64,000 nucleotides of DNA from Nautilus pompilius (Eukaryota > Mollusca > Cephalopoda > Nautilida > Nautilidae). Below the pieces are notes generated by a model. It was not told where the DNA came from. It did no database searches and worked only from the letters and a program-made list of their open reading frames with translations. Below are positions 1-11,715 of this stretch, piece by piece. The position numbers and the translations under genes are program-made. The DNA lies in NCBI GenBank assembly GCA_018389105.1, contig JACATO010000307.1:2860001-2924000 (forward strand), in the 5' to 3' direction. Each line of letters starts with the position of its first letter. The first letter of the stretch is position 1.

Positions 1-480
1 ATCGCAATTTTATCGTCTTAGGTATTTCACAAGCACAAGAAGCACGCGTGCTTCGTAAACCAAAGCTGCAGACCAAGCAATTGGCCTATCATTTTTAAGT
101 AACCGCCTATGTTCCACTTGTGGTCAGAATATTTGATGAGTTACAGTAGAAGTTCCATGGACTCGTACGTTTCTTCCATACCAACAGCATGTGCACAGGC
201 ACAGATGGCTTTTCGTTGCCATTGTGAAAAAGCACGGTTTTCAGGCTGGGATTGCTGGATTCGACGAATAACCTCCATTCATCAGAATGGTGTTCATATC
301 CTAGTTGCTTCACAAGGCCGTTTACATCAGTGCAGTAGCACACGGTTCTCCATCTGGTAGAACGCCGCCAAACTAGTATGGCGTACACAAAAATGAGAAA
401 TTTTCGTTCCTTCTGCCAACAAGTTCCACTAATCTGCTTTTTGCTTAGACAGCCCTTGACAAGGTCATTTTAACTCTTCC
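1..480 (-). pseudogene. Broken fragment of a repeat-associated protein family
   Basis: Read on the minus strand, 388 down to 107 is open and then continues in another frame towards base 1. I recognise the pattern of a protein seen in many invertebrate genomes as a multicopy, unclassified repeat-associated sequence: a block like DEWRLFVESS, then LHNGN-like residues (here FHNGN), then in the shifted frame GLQLWFTKHACFLCL. The frame change lies near 180-200 and an in-frame TAA follows, so the copy cannot encode a full protein. Upstream coding appears to extend to about 480, again in a second frame. The left edge is cut by the window. Function is unknown; the family's multicopy habit suggests a transposon passenger or transposon protein. 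The family resemblance is from memory and not checked by search. Confidence 0.5.
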
Positions 481-3400
481 AGATTGATCACGTGAGGTTG
501 TTTCTTTGACTCCAATTCTGCTGACTTGTAAAGGTCAGTTTTATCACTACCATCATTACTTTCTCCCGCATAGCCCACCGCATGTACACGGTACTAAAAA
601 AGAACACTCAAAATATATATAACATCAGATTTCCATTTATTTCTGTAGCTAAAAATTCTTACGTAGTGGGTTAATTCTGATTTCAGATTTGAAGACAGCA
701 TACTCGAATTAGCGTAAGACATACTTTTACCTCACTAGCAAATTGGCTGTTGTCAATGGCACAAAAAAAACATGATAATGATTAAGGAGAATTGCATCCC
801 AAGGTTATTTTCTTATCAGCAATGCCACCTTTTGATTTTACATGAGTAGTAGCTGACACACACTTAAAGCTGTTCAATTTTTAATTTAATATGTGTCTGT
901 ACTTATCTGCCTTCCATTTTTGAGGGAATTTTATGACAGGAATTTTATAGATTAAAGGACAACATCACGTAAAAAAAATTGTTCTGTACTATCCAGTTTT
1001 AACGTCAAGCTGCTTTTCATAAGAAGTAATTATTCATCGCATAACTTAAACATCATAAGTTTACATCTATTCTAAAATGAATGTACAACATATGGTTAAA
1101 ACGATATTTTTCGTATTTGGTAGGACCTCCATTTTCATCGTGAAAGGGTTAGTTCTACACCTCTAGAGACGGAATCTGTCAGATCGATCATCGATAGTAA
1201 ATTGGTCCTAAATCTTTTCACAAAGTTTGCAGGTGTACCTTCAATTGCTTGAGATAAACAGCCTGTCTATAATGTCTTGCCAAACTGTCTCCAGATCGTG
1301 TGCATTCAGAAAACCAACACGTACTTAAGAGTCTGCTAATAAATATTTTCGTTCCATTAGTCGAGACGACGACCAGTATTCACATTTTTCACCGATGGAT
1401 TTCATTAAGAATCAATCTAGTATTTTTTTTCTAAGCTAACGCGGGAGCAGCCATTTCACAGTTTATTGACTTTACGACATTGGTTCTGCAACAGCCGGTT
1501 GGCGTGGTCGCTGTAGATCTGGTAAATTGTTTCTCATTCGGTAAATATACTGACAAAATGTTGGTTGTATGGCTGCAGTTTCTTTCCCTAAAGAGACGCA
1601 TAATTTCATATACACAACACCTAAGGAAAGCGAAAGACACCCGGCAGTTCCTCGGATCGACCATCCAAACATGGAAACATCCCAGCTTTCACAGCGTCAA
1701 GGCTTCTAGAGAGGTGAAATCCGCATATCTCGACGGCCCGTTTATGGGGTGGCGAATGTTCATTTTTTCTCTCTCTCCAGTTTTTGAAGCATTATTTAAA
1801 ACGATATTTCTTTTTAATTTTATTTTGACGGTTCTGTTACTCTTAGAGCTAAATTATTGCTAGGTATACGCATGTTCATGGAATGCTTTCTAAATCTACT
1901 CTTATTTTTTTTAAAATTATTTAAATAGAATAACAGACCTCTTGGTTTTACAGAATGATAATTCAAACAAAATGGCCGCAATGGTAAACTTTGGATTTGC
2001 GTTTTCATAAAGTAGTTGAATGATGCAAACTTCGCTATCTGTTGATGCACATATGATCATAGATCTTCCATTATTCAGAAATAAAATTATGTTTATGTAC
2101 TTTTATTAGATTGGCGAGCTAATTGGTGGTACCTTTTGAGCCGAAATGTATAATTAACACAAAAATTAGCGACTGGGAATGAGAAAAATCCTTTACTGTG
2201 GATCAGTGAATCTTTTTTTCTTTCACTAATATCTCCATCCATCTGATGAAAACGCACACTGGTTGCAAAATGGTTAACTTTTGTAATCTTTGGCAATGTT
2301 TTGTTGAAGAGCTGGACATTCACTGTTTGGTCGGCAATGCCATGGCTTCTTCCGGGGGATTTGGGTTTTTAGGCTTACTTCCGTTTCGATGCCAATCTCC
2401 TTAGCTTTCTATTTCCATCTTCACTGGTCTGTGTTCCACAAGAGTAACTGGAGAAAGCCGGACTGAACTGGAGCCGCTAAATCCAAGCTAATCTCTAGTG
2501 ACTCTGGTACACTTGATTATACGTGATCCAATGTCATCGTCGAGGCTTAGCATGATCTTTTCGGTTCTTGGTAAGATACACGGGAAAGTTGATATTCCAC
2601 AAAAATGTCGAGGTAGTTCCAGGTTCATGTTGAGGTGGTCGGATGTTAAGCCACCTGTAATTCGTCTTGTGAAGGCGGTTCCTGCCCGCTCTGACAGAAA
2701 AATGCGGAGGTTCTTGTTATAAGCTAGCATGTTTAGCGAGTTTAAATCAAATTTAATTTTGCTGTTAAATGCTGAATTTTAATTAAGGAAAGTACCGAGA
2801 CTACTAACAAGATATTTATTTTCTTTTTACCTATAATTACAAAGCGAACAAACTCGAGTCTTTTAAGTTTTTGATTTACAGGCTGACTTCAAAGGTTATT
2901 CAGCACAGAGACACTTTGGGTTCTTTACAGCACTTTGTTGTTTGGAAGGTTAATGTGTAAATGCAAGACATATACACAAAGAAAGTGATAAATTTATGTC
3001 AAACCGTTTGACTGTTAGAATAGAAAATATATATATTTAGCAATCTTTTCACCCCACAAAGTTTACCTACTTAGGTTGAGACACGAATTAGGGATATATA
3101 TTTTTTAACGTGTTTAAAATACTTCTATATGCTTTTTTATGTTATTTTGTTCACCAGCACTAGATGCTAATTATAACCTCATTACAATACGAATATTCTA
3201 TTGTCTCAAAGTAGACCATTAAATGTGAATATCATCGTTGGCAGATCACGTCAGTTACCTATTCAGCTCCATGCGAAGAATTATCCATCAAGGAAAGAGT
3301 AAAAACAAATATTCTAACAAATGAATGCTTTAAACATGACTATTTCGTATTAAAAAAATGGTTGATTTCAAAGACAGGAGGGCACAATTCAAAATATACT

Positions 3401-3620
3401 ATATGGGAGAAAAGAAAATATTAACAAAGTCCATGGTTACCAATTCTGAAGAACGACAGAAAGGGCAGCCAAAAAATCACTTAATATAGATCGGTAACGG
3501 CTGAAAAAATGTATTGTTTACACATAATTCGAAGTTTTAATTGTTAGAGCACAAGAACAAACCGGAAAAAGGTACATAAACCAGTTGCTACCTAAGACTA
3601 ATCTTGGAGAAAATGTATTG
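481..3620. other. AT-rich DNA without a recognisable gene
   Basis: Several short open frames occur (for example 1480-1863 plus, 2093-2323 minus, 2488-2730 minus), but none shows a domain, signal peptide or splice context I recognise. The minus-strand frames at 2730-2488 and 2323-2093 run in series and could be one decayed protein, possibly transposon-derived; I cannot name it. Confidence 0.4.
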
Positions 3621-3639
3621 GCTTTGAATATCTATGAGT

Positions 3640-3900
3640 AAAATTCTCATATTGGTCTGAACTGATGTGGGGAATGAACGCTGAAAAAGTCAAGCAGCTT
3701 TTTATTCGGCATGGTGTTTCTAGTGTGTATCTAATCCATCCAAATGGTTCAGAGTTTACACTGCAGCACGAGAACGATTCCAGAGGTTCAAGAAAACTTC
3801 TTACTGCTTTCATGGAGTCTAGAGAGACTTAAGAAGCTTTGAAATGGCTGTCTTGTTTATCAGTCTTAACTTGAATAATCGAAGAGCATACAAAAATTTT
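3640..3900 (+). pseudogene. Tc1-like transposase relic, central catalytic part
   Basis: The plus-strand translation near 3740-3830 reads NGSEFTLQHENDSRGSRK, which follows the Tc1 pattern around the second catalytic aspartate (QQDNDPKHTS in typical members). It is followed by an ESRET-like stretch, a stop, and a degraded counterpart of the SPDLNPIE block near 3850-3885. Stops and frame changes break it, and no terminal repeats were found. It is a small inactive fragment. Confidence is limited because the match is partial and made by eye. Confidence 0.45.
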
Positions 3901-4254
3901 TTTTTTTTAAATTCTCCATATTTTTTGGAAAACATTATAAAGCAATATTATTCACAAAATATTTGCTGAAATTTTTTAAAATTTTTCCAAATTAAAAAAA
4001 AAATGACTGCATTATATTCCGTGACCATGAATTAATTGGTATTGACGCATTATCTTCGTGTTAAGCAACTTAATTATCGTTAATTATCCACTTAATCTAT
4101 TACCGTACATAATGTCAGCGTTGTGTACATTAGCAAAATAATGCATGCATGATCACATTTTAATTTTTATTCTTATCTATAATACGGTTCTAATTAATTG
4201 AATTGGCAACTCACTATTACATAATCACATATTACAGAAAACATTTCTGTGACC

Positions 4255-6495
4255 AGTTAAAGTTAGCTTTCACTTTATTTATGATTTGGAATAAAGGTTA
4301 ACAGTGAAAAGCTTCAGTTTAGAGTTAGGTTTATAGTTAATTTGTAGTTAGAGCAACAGGTTTAAGGTTATTGTTAAGATTAGATAATGCTAAGAGTTAG
4401 AGATAGATCTAACTTTGTGATAAACTTGAGAATTAAGGATTGTAATAAAGTTTTCGGTTGCTATTTTAAGCTAGTTTTACTGTTAAAAATAGTGTTACAG
4501 ATAAGTTAAGGATTAAGATTAGAGTTACGCTTAAAATGAAGGCAGGAATTAGAGTTAAGATTAATATTGTGGATGAATTTAGGGCTGTATAGGGATAAGT
4601 CATTCGCAAAGGTTGAATTTAGTTTTATCGTAAGAGTCAGGGTTAGACTCAGAATTTGGGTAAGATTTATACTAAGGTTGATAGTTAATTAATTTTTCTG
4701 TTTGCAATTCGGTTAGGGTTGAGGTGATAGTTTAATTTTTGTTTAGCTTAAAATTTGTTTATACTTTGCCTAAATTTATCATTATGTCAGGGATACAGTT
4801 ACTTGCATTTATGCTTAAGTTAGGTTCATTAAAAAAATATACGGATGTTTAAACTCAGTAATAGGTTTGCGTGGGGCTAGTATTAAAATTGAATTTAAGT
4901 TTTAGAGAAAGGGTACGAATTAGGAGAACTTATGGTTAGGGGTTTTGTTAAAGGATTTCTGGACTTATGATTATGTGCTTTTTTGGTTATGGTTAAATTT
5001 ATGTTTAGCGTTAAAGCTAGATACAGGATAAGGATTAGTATTAAGATTATAGATAGATTAGCATTTATGATAAAACGTAGGATTAGTTTAAAGTTTCTAT
5101 TTACATTTGTTTGAGTACTAAAATTATTGTCAAACGCTTCGAATCATCCTGGAATTTACTAATTTTGCTTGATACTGTTGAATTTAACTTAATAAATTTG
5201 CATAAATAATGCTACATTAATGTATTTAAGAGCATAAAACGAGAGTGATCAAAACTGAAAAATGTGATAGTTTGAGATCTTTAGGATTAGTAATGTAACA
5301 GTTTGAGTTATAGTTAGGTTAATCCAATGTTAGTGTAAAAGTTAGAATTAGGTTTATCGTAAGGTTTATCGTAAGGTTTAGCGTTATAGTTAAAGTTACA
5401 TAGGTTAAGGCTAAAGTTAAATTAGGATAAAATTTAAGTTTAGGATTAGTATTGAGTTAGGGTTAGAGTTAAAAGTAAATTTGAAGTTAGGACTAATTAA
5501 TAGAATTTTCATATGAGTTGCTTTAGATTTTAATTTTTAGTTTGGCTAAGAATTAATGCTATTGCAATAAATTTGGGTAACTGTTAAGGTTAACATTATG
5601 AATTTATGGTTTGGATGTCATACTTAGGTTTATGTTTTTTACGATTATATTTAGGCTAGAGTTAAAGTAATGTTTGCTGTTAAATTTATATTTACAATTA
5701 AAGTTATAAAAGGTAAGGATTAAATTTATTTTCAAAGTTCGCCGTCGTTAGATTTGGTAATAATGTTCAAATTTAATTCGGTTTTAAAATATAGTTAGAT
5801 TAGATTTAAGTTTACGGTTTAGTTAATAATTCTTATTCGTGTTCTGTTAGTGAGATTAAGTTTAGAAAGAACGTTAGAGCTCAGATTTGGTTTGTCTATT
5901 GCTAAAGTCAGGTTTAGAGTTAAGGTTAGACACCGCTCAGGTATAGTGTTAGGGATCGATTGTTATTAAGCCAAGTGAACGACTTTTTGTTTACTGTTAC
6001 TAATATCGTTAAACAGTGTTTAGCACGACAGTTGGATGATGTTTGGAGTTATCTTTAACTGTTTTTAAAATTAAAATTATAATTAGGGTTAATTTTAGGT
6101 GTTCCGACTGTATTTGGCTTTTCGAGATAAGATCTTTAGTTCGATTTCAAGTTATAGTTAATTTTAGTTTGTGTTTATCCCAGGTTTAAACATATGTTCA
6201 GAATTAAATTTATGGTTGTGGTCAAATTTGCTTTTCGGGTCAACATTAAGATTAAAATAATGGTTAGGGTTAGAAATAAGATTGTGTTTAAGATTATATA
6301 CTATTAGGTTACAAACATTTTGTCAGTTTTTTTACCGCAGAATGAGACTTCATACCTTTGCTGAACGTGAAGTTTATTAATCAAAGTAAGTTCCATTACA
6401 GTCAATACACTTCTGCCAACAAGTTACAAGCGCATTTATAGTGCTATGGTTAGGTTTAGCATTACGGATAGGTTAGGGTTAAAGATAACGGTAAT
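4255..6495 (+). repeat. Degenerate telomere-like (TTAGGG/TTAGGTT) low-complexity tract
   Basis: About 2.2 kb is built from variants of TTAGGG, TTAGGTT, TTAAGATTA and AGAGTTA, all in the same orientation (G-rich strand on plus), for example near 4626-4660, 5455-5490, 5905-5930, 6255-6275 and 6445-6485. Between the units are A/T-rich spacers, so it is not a clean satellite. It is best read as an old, diverged interstitial array or a low-complexity expansion. No gene is visible inside. Confidence 0.65.
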
Positions 6496-7240
6496 ACTAT
6501 TGTATACCGCGGCTGTACAGCCTTGTAATGACTGAATTTACCTTTAATCTTATAATTAGATGAGTTCACATATACATTTCTAAATTTAATATTTTTATAT
6601 TAGGATACAGAGTCTAATAAAATATAAACGTGTATATTTACTGGCATTTTAATCAGTTTTTCTTAATTTATATTTTCCAGTCTTCGTGAGGTAGGAAAGA
6701 TAATTTAATAGCTTGACAGTACGTTAGCACAACAACACTTTTACACGTTGCAACATCGTGGATATTGATTATGGTGTATGTGCTAGCCTTTTGAACTCTT
6801 TGATCGGCTAAGTTATTGTAAGATCAACAATGGAGTTTCACATAATTTATTACTTTTTTAAAAAAATCGTGGAATATAAACGTAACATGGTTTCCAGCGC
6901 CTCTACCAGCTGGCGATTTACTAGGTTAGCAAATAAATAGAGTACAATTGCGTTTATCGTTAAGCATAAATTACCCAAGCAACACTTATCCATCTCGTCC
7001 AGCATCTCCGCCTGGGGGTGTTAAATAGATAAAAGCAGCTAAAAATTATTTTAGATCAATTTTTTTTAAGCAGGGCATTGTCTTAAAATAGAAAGTACAC
7101 ACTTTTTATTGTTTAATAAACAAAAATGTTAGAATATTTTCAAAGATCTGGAACAGTAAAAATCACAGAGAACTGATTATTGATAGAACTGTTACAATGC
7201 GGGGTGTAAGTAACCGAGACGCACATATTTATATATAGCA
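6496..7240. other. AT-rich spacer
   Basis: No open frame, RNA gene or repeat structure that I can name between the telomere-like tract and the Helitron. Confidence 0.4.
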
Positions 7241-7423
7241 TTTGATTGTTACTCTTTCACGAACGAACCGTAGCACCTGGAGGCCACAAATTTTGGATGA
7301 AAGTACTTCCAAAACGTCTCATTTGGATCGCTCTACAAGTAAAGCTAAACTAATGAAGGAAAAAACGTCAACAGGAAACTGAAAAAAATGTAAGAAAATC
7401 GCCATAATGAGCAGTAGATTAGA

Positions 7424-7636
7424 ATGACTGCAGCGAGAAAGCAAAAATGTTCAGAACAAAGAGGCAGGGGATTGACACAACAACAAAGAACAGCTGAAAG
7501 AAAAGAACGGAAAAGTTTAGAACAACGAGACCTTTGTCAAACTAGACAAGAGATCAGAATGACTGCAGTGAGGGAAAGGGAAACATCTGAAGAGAGAGAA
7601 GCATGTCTAGAGAGAGAGAGAGAGAGAGAGTTGTAA
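7424..7636 (+). pseudogene. Helitron protein, basic N-terminal region
   Basis: This 70-codon open stretch is rich in R, K, E and Q and ends in a run of RE residues encoded by an AG microsatellite (7612-7631). Arginine/glutamate-rich imperfect repeats (here TAERKERKSLEQR and SEEREACLERERE) are typical of the N-terminus of animal Helitron proteins. The frame closes at 7636, after which homologous pieces continue in other frames, so the start region is cut off from the rest. The spurious expansion of AG dinucleotides probably post-dates inactivation. Confidence 0.6.
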
Positions 7637-8630
7637 ACATAACTACAAAAGCAGCAGTGTTTTATTGACATAGGGATGCTTTTTAATAAAGACCTACTGA
7701 GAACTACAATGAAAAGTCTATGCTCTCCATTGGCACCATGTCAAATATTTGTGAATTTTTCTCAGCAAAGAACTGTCCAGGTAAGAGACACCTAGTTTAT
7801 GCTGCTTAAATGGAAAAGTAAAAATGACTCCTCTTCAAGAACTTTCAGACCCATTGAAATCTCTCTTAAATGGAAATAACCCTGAATCAAAGAATTCAAC
7901 AGAATCATTTCGAAAGTATAACTCCTATTTTCAGATAATTTTTGGGGAGCTTCAAAAGATTCAAGTTCAAATGGCCTCATGTCTACATTCAAAATAATTC
8001 AAAACCAGATTTATCACCAAATGGGATCACCTCTTCCATTGGAAAATGAAGAGCCAAATTTGTTCAGACATTTTTCATGGACGATATGGGTGAACAATGC
8101 AACCAGAGGTGCAGCGTCATCCCTTGAGTGAGGAACTAAATAGTTAAGAGACTTAAAGCATCCTGCATAAAAATAATAATCTGGCTCAATTTTTCAATTA
8201 TGCAATAGAGCACATGCCTTCAACAGATTACAAAGGAGTGATTCGTGCTAAGTGACCTGCCGGAGAGCATTCTCGGCGACTAAATAATCTAATTACCGAT
8301 GAAGTTTGTGTCCTGTTGGTTAACCATCATCGTGAAAAGAGAACACTGCACCCACGCTGAGGGACAGCAATCTAAGGAGGATTTCATAGACATAGATCTT
8401 ATGATGCTTTGCAATATCCTTTGATATTTTGGCGAGGTAAAGATGGTCACCGTTTCCAAATCCAGCAACTAGTGCACCAAATTCTTCCAAGAAGGTTACT
8501 GGCAATGATTTCTATGCTTATCATTTAATGGTCCGAGATGGTAGCTATAACCACTTACTTAAGTTTAGCGACCTTAACTAGCAGTTTCTGGTAAACATGT
8601 ATTGCAAAATGTCATCTCAGAGATGCAATA

Positions 8631-8930
8631 ATGAATGATGGAAATGTAGGAAATCTTGGTCAGATTGGTATTCTACTCTCAAGCTTCACAGGAAGCACAC
8701 AAGACACGCATGAACAAATACAAAGTGCAATGATCTATGTTAGTCACTACTTAGGATCTGACCTCTTCAGCACATTTACTTACAATCCTAAGTGGGATGA
8801 AATCAAGAGAGACATTTTTACGGGTCAGAAGCATCATAATCACCATGATATCACTGCCAGGTTTTTCAGACAGAAGGCAAATAAATTGATGGAACTCTTG
8901 GCAAAGAGTGAGCATTTTGGTGCTCTATAG
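8631..8930 (+). pseudogene. Helitron Rep domain remnant
   Basis: A 99-codon open block encodes the conserved stretch preceding the HUH endonuclease motif: NDGNVGNLGQIGILLSSFTG, then the HEQIQSAM...YVSHY region and a TYNPKWDEIK motif. In active Helitrons the last motif normally reads FTCNPKW, so a conserved cysteine has become tyrosine. The match continues past the stop at about 8930 in another frame as KRGLPHIWL, which normally leads into the histidine pair of the HUH site; here the expected HAH-like residues are lost. Upstream, around 8380-8450, RSYDALQYPLIFWRGKDGH also fits. The domain would nick DNA to start rolling-circle transposition; this copy cannot. Confidence 0.85.
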
Positions 8931-9639
8931 TGTTGATTGTACACGATAAAATGGTAAAAAGGGGCCTGCCTCATATATGGCTTAAAATATTAATGCGAAT
9001 GAAACTGATGATTTCATGTGTTCTGAACTGCCTGATCCTGATTCTGACCAAACATTATCTGACACTGTCAAATGGTTCACTGGCTCTGCGATAATTTAAA
9101 TCGTAATTTCCCTTGCATGAAAGATGGCCTTTTTACTAAAAAATACCCAAGAAGTTTCTTCCAGAACACACAAACAAGACATGATGGATATGCTCTGTAC
9201 TGAATACGAAAGCCTGCAGAATATGAGCTAGACAACAGATATCTGTCGTCCCATACTGCCCACTCCCCTCAAAATTCTTTCAGGCTCATATAAATGCTGA
9301 GTTTTACAATTTAGTAAAGTCTATCAAGTACATTTGCTAATATGCACACAAACGATCCGATATAACCATTTTGGTGCAAAAGTCAACCCAAATGATGAGA
9401 TTACAAACCAACTCTCTCCAAGAGATACTATTCTAATAGCATTCTTCAAATTAAATTAAAGACATTAATTTGCAAAAATTCTATTGTATCATGAAGTTTC
9501 CCACAATTACACTAGCAGTCTAGCAAAACGAGTTGGAAGAGGAGAGCTCATAGAGCTAGAGTTGAAGGACATCCAGACATACGGTGTCCAGATGCATATA
9601 TGAAGTAAATCCAAACAATTCTGAGTGCTTTTGTATTGT

Positions 9640-9850
9640 TTGAATTAGTCTTCACCATGTAAAAGACTCCATGAGGATGATGGTTATTGGAATGAAGTTC
9701 TCACTGAGGCTGGTGTAACTCAGTCGCCTTCTCAATTGAGAAATCTTTTTCCAATCATGTTGTGCACTTGTGGCATAGTTGATCCTCCCCTACTCTGGAC
9801 CATCCACAAAGTAAAAATCCTTAGTGAAAATTTCCTTTATTAGATTGAAA
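9640..9850 (+). pseudogene. Helitron linker region remnant
   Basis: The plus translation around 9660-9790 reads LHEDDGYWNEVLTEAGVTQS followed by PSQLRNLFPIMLCTCG and a DPPLLW block. These blocks sit between Rep and helicase in animal Helitron proteins. Spacing and order agree with the Rep piece upstream and the helicase piece downstream. In-frame stops flank the block. Confidence 0.7.
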
Positions 9851-10069
9851 GACAACATCCAGAGGATAATTTTCAGATGCCATTTTTAGCAAAGCTCTGC
9901 TTAAAATTAAGGACAGGGTTTGGTCTTTGTGGGGGGAAACCTGAAAGATTATGAACAGCCAGCGCCTCACAGAGAAGAAGGCCATTCTTTTGAAAGAGAA
10001 ATATTAAGGCAAACGTCTTATGATCTTGAATAGCTTGAAGACAATGAGGAGAAACTAATTGCTGACCAA

Positions 10070-10810
10070 AAGTTACCTTATGATGAAATTCTCCAATCTA
10101 TTAATTCCTATTCTGGTGGTCAGTTCTTCCTTGATTATTCAGGAGGCAAAGGGAAGACTTTTGTGACCAATTTGGTACTTGAAAAAATTCGCCAAAGAAA
10201 CCAAATCGTTCTCGCAGTGGCTTTTTCGGGGGTTGCAGCATCTTTATTAGTTGGAGAGAGAACTGCTCATGTAATCTTTAAGCTTCCTCTGAAACAATAC
10301 CATCAATGAACAGCCAGTCCGCAACATTTCAAGAGGTCGTGCATCAGCCAAGCTCATCCAAGATTGTAGGTTGGTTGTATGGGATGAATGCGCCATGCTC
10401 CATAAAGGTGCATTCGAAGAAGTTCTTCATTGTACCATACAAGATCTTCGGAAGAATGACAGTCAGATGGGAAGGGTCACATTGCTCATGAGAGGGGAAT
10501 TTCATCAGACTTTGCCACTTGTCCCAACCAAGAGAAACTAAGGCAGATGAATTAAACGCCTGCACCAAAGCTTCATCACTGTGGCGACGTTAGCTCTTTG
10601 AAGTTAAAAAATACGTGACAGTTCACCTCCATGGGCTTGAAGGAACAGGAAATTTCCTTCCACTCAGCTGGATATTGGTAATGATATTCTACCAGAATCG
10701 GAAGAGGATAGGCGGATTGCTCTTTCATGTGGGACAAGGCTGAAAACATTGGACTAGCTTAAAGGCGAGGTATTTCCCCAATCTAGGAGACCATTTTATG
10801 AATGAAGACT
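10070..10810 (+). pseudogene. Helitron PIF1-type helicase, N-terminal half (interrupted)
   Basis: Motif I is present at about 10132-10160 but decayed: the usual DGPGGTGKTF is DYSGGKGKTF, so the first glycine of the Walker A loop is missing. LAVAFSGVAASLLVGERTAH follows. Motif II is intact in its own frame near 10378-10430 (WDECAMLHKGAFEEVLH), then motif III as GEFHQTLPLVP near 10494-10530. Frameshifts separate the motifs. The sequence breaks at 10818, where the hAT element entered; the counterpart resumes at 14003. The enzyme would unwind DNA during rolling-circle transposition. Confidence 0.85.
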
Positions 10811-10818
10811 GTCTAAAT
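10811..10818 (+). repeat. Left target-site duplication of the hAT element
   Basis: gtctaaat immediately before the left terminal repeat matches gtctaagt (14003-14010) after the right one at 7 of 8 positions. Eight bases is the standard hAT duplication. Confidence 0.85.
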
Positions 10819-10832
10819 CAGTGGTTCTCAAC

Positions 10833-10850
10833 GTGGGGCGCACGCCCCAC
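10833..10850 (+). repeat. Subterminal perfect palindrome in the hAT 5' end
   Basis: gtggggcg-ca-cgccccac forms a perfect 8-bp stem with a 2-base centre, directly after the left terminal repeat. The 3' end carries the related but imperfect ggtggggcatggccc (13969-13983). It may be a transposase-binding subterminal site. Confidence 0.7.
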
Positions 10851-11391
10851 AGGTGGGCAATTCGATTTTCAAGGGGGGCAATTGAGTACGAATGAAGAGG
10901 TCTGGGTCCAAATTTTCGATTTTTATTTTTTTGGATTTTCCATCAGGTAAAGTTTATGTTTCAGATGCTATTTTGTGTAAATATTTTTTTTTAGTGAAAA
11001 GGGTCTTTATTGTATAGTTATTACATAATCACTGTGCCATCGCTCTTCATGCACGTCACACAAAGTGCACGAGGTCATGGAAGAACCTTAATTATTGAAT
11101 TTGATTTAGAAATGCGATTCAAAGGGCTTTTACTAAGTTACCATTATAATAACTGCTCCCTCCGTTTTCTCTCAAAGGAGAGCATTTCCATTTTCTGAAA
11201 ATTCAGAGCTCGTAAACAAAGAAGTTGTTTTGGTGTTTTCACGCAAGGTAATTGATACATATTTCTTTGGTTGCTCGTGAATATATTTGATTGTTTAGTA
11301 TTATGATGATACGAGAAGATACATAAAGTGTCAGAGATGAAAACTTAATAGTCCAAATGCTAATATAATACAACAGTCTTGCCAAATTCAT

Positions 11392-11415
11392 TGTGTGTGT
11401 GTGTGTGTGTGTGTG
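11392..11415 (+). repeat. (TG)n microsatellite inside the hAT
   Basis: Twelve TG units lie in the 5' non-coding part of the hAT element. Confidence 0.9.
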
Positions 11416-11715
11416 CATATTTTTGTCAGACGATTATCGTCAATACATTCGTGTGTCAATACAAATTTCTGACACATTCGAAAAAATCTGGTGTACCGCA
11501 CTGTCTGTCTTTATATGCTGTATAAAACGAATCGGCATTGTTTTATTAATTATGTGTTAACTTCATTTCATTTATGTGTTTACTTGAACGTTCTAATTAT
11601 TTTATTTCATTTTTGTGTTAACTTAAACGTCTTAAATTCTGAAAGTGCATTTCACTTCTTAAGATTACTCATTTATTTCAGTCACAGCCCCTATGCATAA
11701 AATGAGTTTCTTTTG

